A stretch of DNA of 10,694 bases from Cephalothrix spiralis. Lineage: Eukaryota > Nemertea > Palaeonemertea > Archinemertea > Cephalotrichidae. Numbering within the stretch: position 1 is the stretch's first letter; each line of letters starts with the position of its first letter. Under the pieces are notes generated by a model. The model searched no databases. It worked only from the letters and a program-made list of their open reading frames with translations, and was not told where the DNA came from. The position numbers were made by a program, and so were the translations under genes. Positions 7,653-10,694 of the stretch are shown in pieces. The DNA lies in assembly GCA_032353305.1 (NCBI GenBank), contig JAUCNG010395812.1:1-10694 (forward strand). Direction: 5' to 3'.

Positions 7653-8854
7653 GTAAGTTCTCCAATATTTCTCTCGTTAAAATCCTACCTTGTTCCCTAC
7701 TAATTGTTAGGTTCTGCAGTATCAATATAGTGTTTCCTCGGTAAAATTATTAAGTAACTAGAAATGACTTCAATTAACGTAAAGTCCAAGTTTCATAACT
7801 TAAATTAACTTGAGCTGTCGAAAGATACTTGGAGTCTCAAGTAAATTCCTTGAAATAACTTATACTTTTTGTCAATAGCACATGGGTCATTCTTAGAGAC
7901 TATATTGCCTATACGCATTACGCTGAAATTTCGACAGTGGGGCCTTTACCCCATCCATCAACTAAACCCTTATCTTTATAGGTTTCGAAATGATCGTGCC
8001 CATTCTGGTGTCCCAGGGGCGAGATATGCAATTTTTTAAGAGACCCATAAAGGTAGAATCTGATATTTTTTGGACAAGTTCTGGTACGCGTTTTTGCGTC
8101 TGGTAGTGAATTGACCAAACCGCTACCACATTAAACATTTTAAAACTATTTAATCTCTTTTCCTGTGTTAAAACCGATTAAATCTTGTCTTTTAAAGCTC
8201 AATAAATAATGTCTTTTAATATATTAAAGTATGATTCCTAGTTTGGCAAGCTTCCAAACACTAGTATTTGGCAAATTCAAGGACAATTAGTGAATTACGC
8301 GTTGTGCTTTTAATAACAGATCATGAGATAGTACATGTAATCGATTTTTAATTTATGCAGTTCAATGTAGTTCGATTCAATAATATTAAAGGCTCTTCTG
8401 ATTTGTTGATAATCATGGCTTCAAATTGATCCGCGCTAATTAAGATCAATTAATATGGACGAGAAACGTACTTGTACAGTTTTCCGTGATAAAACCGTAC
8501 ACGTAAATGAATCTGTCCGTAAAATAGATAAAAAGCTCATATTGGACTACTAGATGTGTGGTAAAATACAATAATGCCTATATTTGAGGCCCACTCAGGG
8601 GCAATATCTTATTTTTTTAATTGTATGACTCCCCATGGGCTTCAAATTTGGTCGGACCCTTTCTAAAATATAAACTTGAGCCTGTAGCTTTTCTACTAGC
8701 TTTCAGAAACTATAAGGGTTGATGCGGATTGGTCCGCACTTCCGAGATTGGGTCTGAAAATTGAATATCAAAAGTTTCATAAACTTACCGGTATTGAGTA
8801 TCTATACATGCTGTTTTCGTACATGTTTATTTATTTTCCACTTCCTATTTTAAG
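7653..8854 (+). other. intron (1202 bp) of the USP1-like gene
   Basis: Donor GTAAGT is at 7653, and the acceptor TTCCTATTTTAAG ends at 8854. No supported gene lies inside; the minus-strand frame at 8118-7918 has no recognisable content. Small inverted repeats are at 8474-8500, 8582-8647 and 8723-8738. Confidence 0.7.
8582..8647. repeat. 66-bp imperfect inverted repeat
   Basis: ATTTGAGGCCCACTCAGGGG (8582-8601) faces CCCCATGGGCTTCAAAT (8631-8647). The arms match at ATTTGARGCCCA and GGGG, with a small asymmetry between. The loop is T-rich. It may be a tiny foldback element or a relic of one. Confidence 0.45.
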
Positions 8855-8958
8855 CTTTTTACATTAATGGAAAGATCAGAAGAGACGTTTGAAAGTCGAG
8901 AGGACACAGAGCTTTGGCAGTTGACTTGTCAGCCTGATAAGCTGCTTGAAGTTATTAG
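8855..8958 (+). CDS. USP1: USP1-like exon: helical region before the NPMFEG motif
   Basis: The 104-nt exon starts in phase 0 and encodes LFTLMERSEETFESREDTEL, then WQLTCQPDKLLEVI and the first two bases of an Arg codon before GTAAAT. The LF/L...S...T..PxxLLxxIRE pattern corresponds to the segment of USP1 leading into RE[IL]NPM[FY]EG, completed by the next exon. The acceptor (TTTTAAG) is weaker than the others. Confidence 0.8.
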
Positions 8959-9080
8959 GTAAATATATTACCCTGTTCTAGTTTAAAGCAATTCACCAAT
9001 ATTATGTAATCACATAATCCAGGTTTTATGATAGGGATTTTTGCTATATAGTTTTCTATCAAATAGCTTTCTCACTAGCT

Positions 9081-9180
9081 GCACCCGGTTAGCTCAGTTT
9101 GTAGAGGAGCTGTTGAAAAATTTGAAAAATTTAAGGGGATGTAAAAATATGTGACATTTTTGAGGTTCAATCCGTTCATG
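9081..9180 (+). repeat. tRNA-derived SINE-like head 1
   Basis: GCACCCGGTTAGCTCAGTTT at 9081 followed by GTAGAGGAGC is close to the acceptor and D-arm of a tRNA, with box A at 9090-9101. GAGGTTCAATCC (box B at 9164-9173) follows. The box A to box B distance is about 75 bp, longer than in a normal tRNA, with an A/T-rich stretch between, so this is a diverged SINE head and not a working tRNA gene. Confidence 0.55.
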
Positions 9181-9512
9181 TGAAAAATAAAAACATTAAA
9201 TACGTAAAATTTCAAGGTGCGCAAATTTAACCACTGCTTCATATACTATGTGAAAAAATCCCACCACGGACAAATGGGGGTTTACGCCAAGATATCACTG
9301 ATATTGATTCCTAACCAATCAAAAAGGTATGATAGGTAAGAGAGCAGCTTGACACAGCAAAAAATCACGGGGTCTTCGAGTTCCGACCAAAGAAAGATAC
9401 CAGTGTGCGGTTCCAGGGTTGACTGTACCCTACAAAGTGGACTAGTGAAGTCATTGTTGGGTCTATCACAGGACAATGTGGCAGACTTTAGATTATAGAG
9501 GGGGTTAAATGT

Positions 9513-9610
9513 GCTTCGGTGGCGAAGTGGTAGAGCTCTGGTCCTTGGATCCGGAGGTATTGTCTATTTGAGCCAGTCATCTGACGCTCTCGCTACACTA
9601 TAAGATTTGT
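9513..9610 (+). repeat. tRNA-derived SINE-like head 2
   Basis: GGTGGCGAAGTGGTAGAGC includes TGGCGAAGTGG at 9520-9530, an exact fit to the box A consensus TGGCNNAGTGG. A degenerate box B (TATTTGAGCC, 9564-9573; 7 of 10 to GGTTCGANCC) follows at nearly tRNA-like spacing. The acceptor and T-stem do not pair, so it is a SINE or tRNA relic. The tail CATCTGACGCTCTCGCTACA may be the start of the SINE body. Confidence 0.5.
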
Positions 9611-9869
9611 TAAAATCGTTATCCTTCATTGTTCGATTAAATTGACATGTGATCGGCCTTGAAGACATATGTCACTGCCGATCCTAAAAGTGCATCGTTC
9701 AAGTATTGTGTTCAACAAAAATGTGTATTTTAACTCTCTTATGCCCACAGAAAACTGTTATTTTAATTCGTTTATCTTAAATTTAATTGTGAACGTTGTG
9801 ACGATTTCCAGTCTAGACAAAACTACAATTGAACTTTTAAGTAAGATGTATTTTTATTATCCATTTCAG

Positions 9870-10694
9870 GGAAATTAATCCAATGTTCGAAGGAAATTTT
9901 CAACACGATGCCCAAGAGGTCCTGAGCTGTATCTTATGGTATATTCTTGACTCGTCAAAAGAACTTATAAAATACAGATCGAGAAATGTGTCAATCATAT
10001 CGTCAGAATCATACAGATCAAGTTCGCGTGAAAGTTCGTTTAGATCAGGAACTGTTGAGAAACCGAATGGATCGCTTCAAACCGAATGTGAACAACAAAC
10101 TTTACCGAATGGTGATGTCCATAGTGATGAGGAAATAGTTTTTAACTTTAAAACTAAATCGCTCAATGGACATACCAAAAATGACAATATTGAGTCTGAA
10201 GACAATAAAGTTGAAAATGTGAGCTACAGTGATTATATTAACAAAGTTAATAATGATTCTCTTCGTGAGGTTGAAAAGGAATATACCGGCAATTTTCAAA
10301 ATGGACGTGCTAATAATTTAGAAAATGGACATGCGGATAATTTAGAAAATGGACATACTGATAATTTAGAAAATGGACATTCTGATAATTCAGAAAATGG
10401 ACAAACTAATAACTTAGAAAATGGACATGCGGATAATTTAGAAAATGGACATACTGATAATTTAGAAAATGCTAAAACTGGCAATTTAGAAAGTGGAAAA
10501 ACTGACAATTTTGAGAATGAAAATGCTGATATTTTAGAAAGTGAAAACACTTTATCGAGCATAAGTGGTCGAAAGAAAACATTGAAAGAAACACGTGATA
10601 AAATGGCCGCTCAGTTCCCTGCATTTAGTCCTATTAAACCAGATTCTGATATTATGTCAGAGCCGAACTCTCCAGTTGTGTTTAATTTTGCTGG
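9870..10694 (+). CDS. USP1: USP1-like exon: HDAQEVL motif and long repeat-bearing insert (open at window end)
   Basis: The exon completes an Arg codon and reads EINPMFEGNFQHDAQEVL, the conserved USP motif that packs beside the active site, then SCILWYILDSSKEL. It then becomes a long polar, low-complexity region: a Ser/Arg stretch (SESYRSSSRESSFRSG), an acidic part, and about eleven copies of NLENGHxD (10291-10551). A basic stretch (SGRKKTLKETRDK) and SPI/SP sites follow. USP1 has a large insert here that carries regulatory and nuclear-targeting signals; the repeats look specific to this lineage. The frame is open for 825 nt to the window edge, so the exon or coding region continues. Confidence 0.87.
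10291..10551 (+). repeat. 24-bp coding tandem repeat, about 11 units
   Basis: In-frame 24-bp units of the form AATTTAGAAAATGGACATxCTGAT encode NLENGHxD. Units at 10339-10362 and 10435-10458 are identical, and those at 10315-10338 and 10411-10434 differ by one base, which implies a four-unit (96-bp) block duplication. Units decay towards the 3' end (NLENAKTG, NLESGKTD, NFENENAD, ILESENT). Confidence 0.92.

Larger units (their letters stand above)
8959..9869 (+). other. intron (911 bp) of the USP1-like gene
   Basis: Donor GTAAAT is at 8959 and acceptor CCATTTCAG ends at 9869. No gene is supported. Most of the middle (about 9081-9610) looks repeat-derived, with two tRNA-like heads. The frames at 9282-9476 and 9669-9878 are not credible genes. 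Confidence 0.7.
477..10694 (+). other. USP1: USP1-like gene, partial at both ends (exon-intron model)
   Basis: Five exons can be joined by GT-AG introns with compatible phases: 477-571, 6972-7090, 7596-7652, 8855-8958 and 9870-10694. The joined protein runs from the residues before the Cys box, through GNTCFLNSVLQVLRY and NPMFEGNFQHDAQEVL, into a low-complexity insert. This order matches USP1, which removes monoubiquitin from PCNA and FANCD2 in the nucleus together with WDR48/UAF1. The USP1 assignment rests on the PGF sequence after the Cys box, the spacing to NPM[FY]EG and the large insert directly after the HDAQEVL helix. The N-terminus and the C-terminal His box are outside the window. The introns are about 6400, 505, 1202 and 911 bp. 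The largest contains an unrelated gene on the other strand. Confidence 0.83.

Noticed and set aside
8455-8553. 32-codon plus-strand frame with protein-like composition (MDEKRTCTVFRDKTVHVNES...)
   Set aside because: Too short, no good splice sites around it, and it overlaps a 10-bp-stem hairpin (8474-8500). The host exons already join in frame without it.
9081-9180. Functional tRNA gene
   Set aside because: The box spacing is too long and no cloverleaf forms; better described as a SINE head.
10296-10562. 88-codon minus-strand frame with repeated PFSKLS units
   Set aside because: It is the reverse-strand shadow of the 24-bp coding repeat of the USP1-like exon.

Overview
The window looks like AT-rich animal nuclear DNA. 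It has spliced genes with GT-AG introns, DNA-transposon remnants and tRNA-derived repeats. The base composition and the frequent TACATGTA-like words would fit a bivalve or other lophotrochozoan, but that is only an inference. There is no bacterial gene layout, rRNA, intact tRNA or CRISPR.

The backbone is the middle of a plus-strand gene for a ubiquitin-specific protease, best matched to USP1, the deubiquitinase that acts with WDR48/UAF1 on PCNA and FANCD2. Five exons can be read with matching phases: 477-571, 6972-7090, 7596-7652, 8855-8958 and 9870 to the window end. They carry the catalytic Cys box, split by an intron just before the GNTC motif, then a helical stretch, then the QHDAQEVL motif, then a long disordered insert. 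The insert contains about eleven copies of an eight-residue repeat (NLENGHxD). Both ends of the gene lie outside the window, as do the catalytic His and Asp.

The 6.4 kb intron 572-6971 holds a separate intronless gene on the opposite strand (4702-2078, 874 codons). It encodes a protein I do not recognise: signal peptide, glycosylated Cys-containing ectodomain, about seven membrane segments and a long basic tail with an internal duplication. It is the most interesting object here: a nested antisense orphan gene inside a DNA-repair gene.

The rest is intron sequence with mobile-element debris. A 658-bp hAT-type MITE (1020-1677) has a perfect 8-bp target duplication and appears to sit inside an older tRNA-derived repeat. 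A second, 301-bp inverted-repeat element (4900-5200) lies about 200 bp upstream of the nested gene. Two tRNA-like heads lie in the last intron, fragments of a 'gtcagggaaa' dispersed repeat occur in two introns, and there are several short hairpins.
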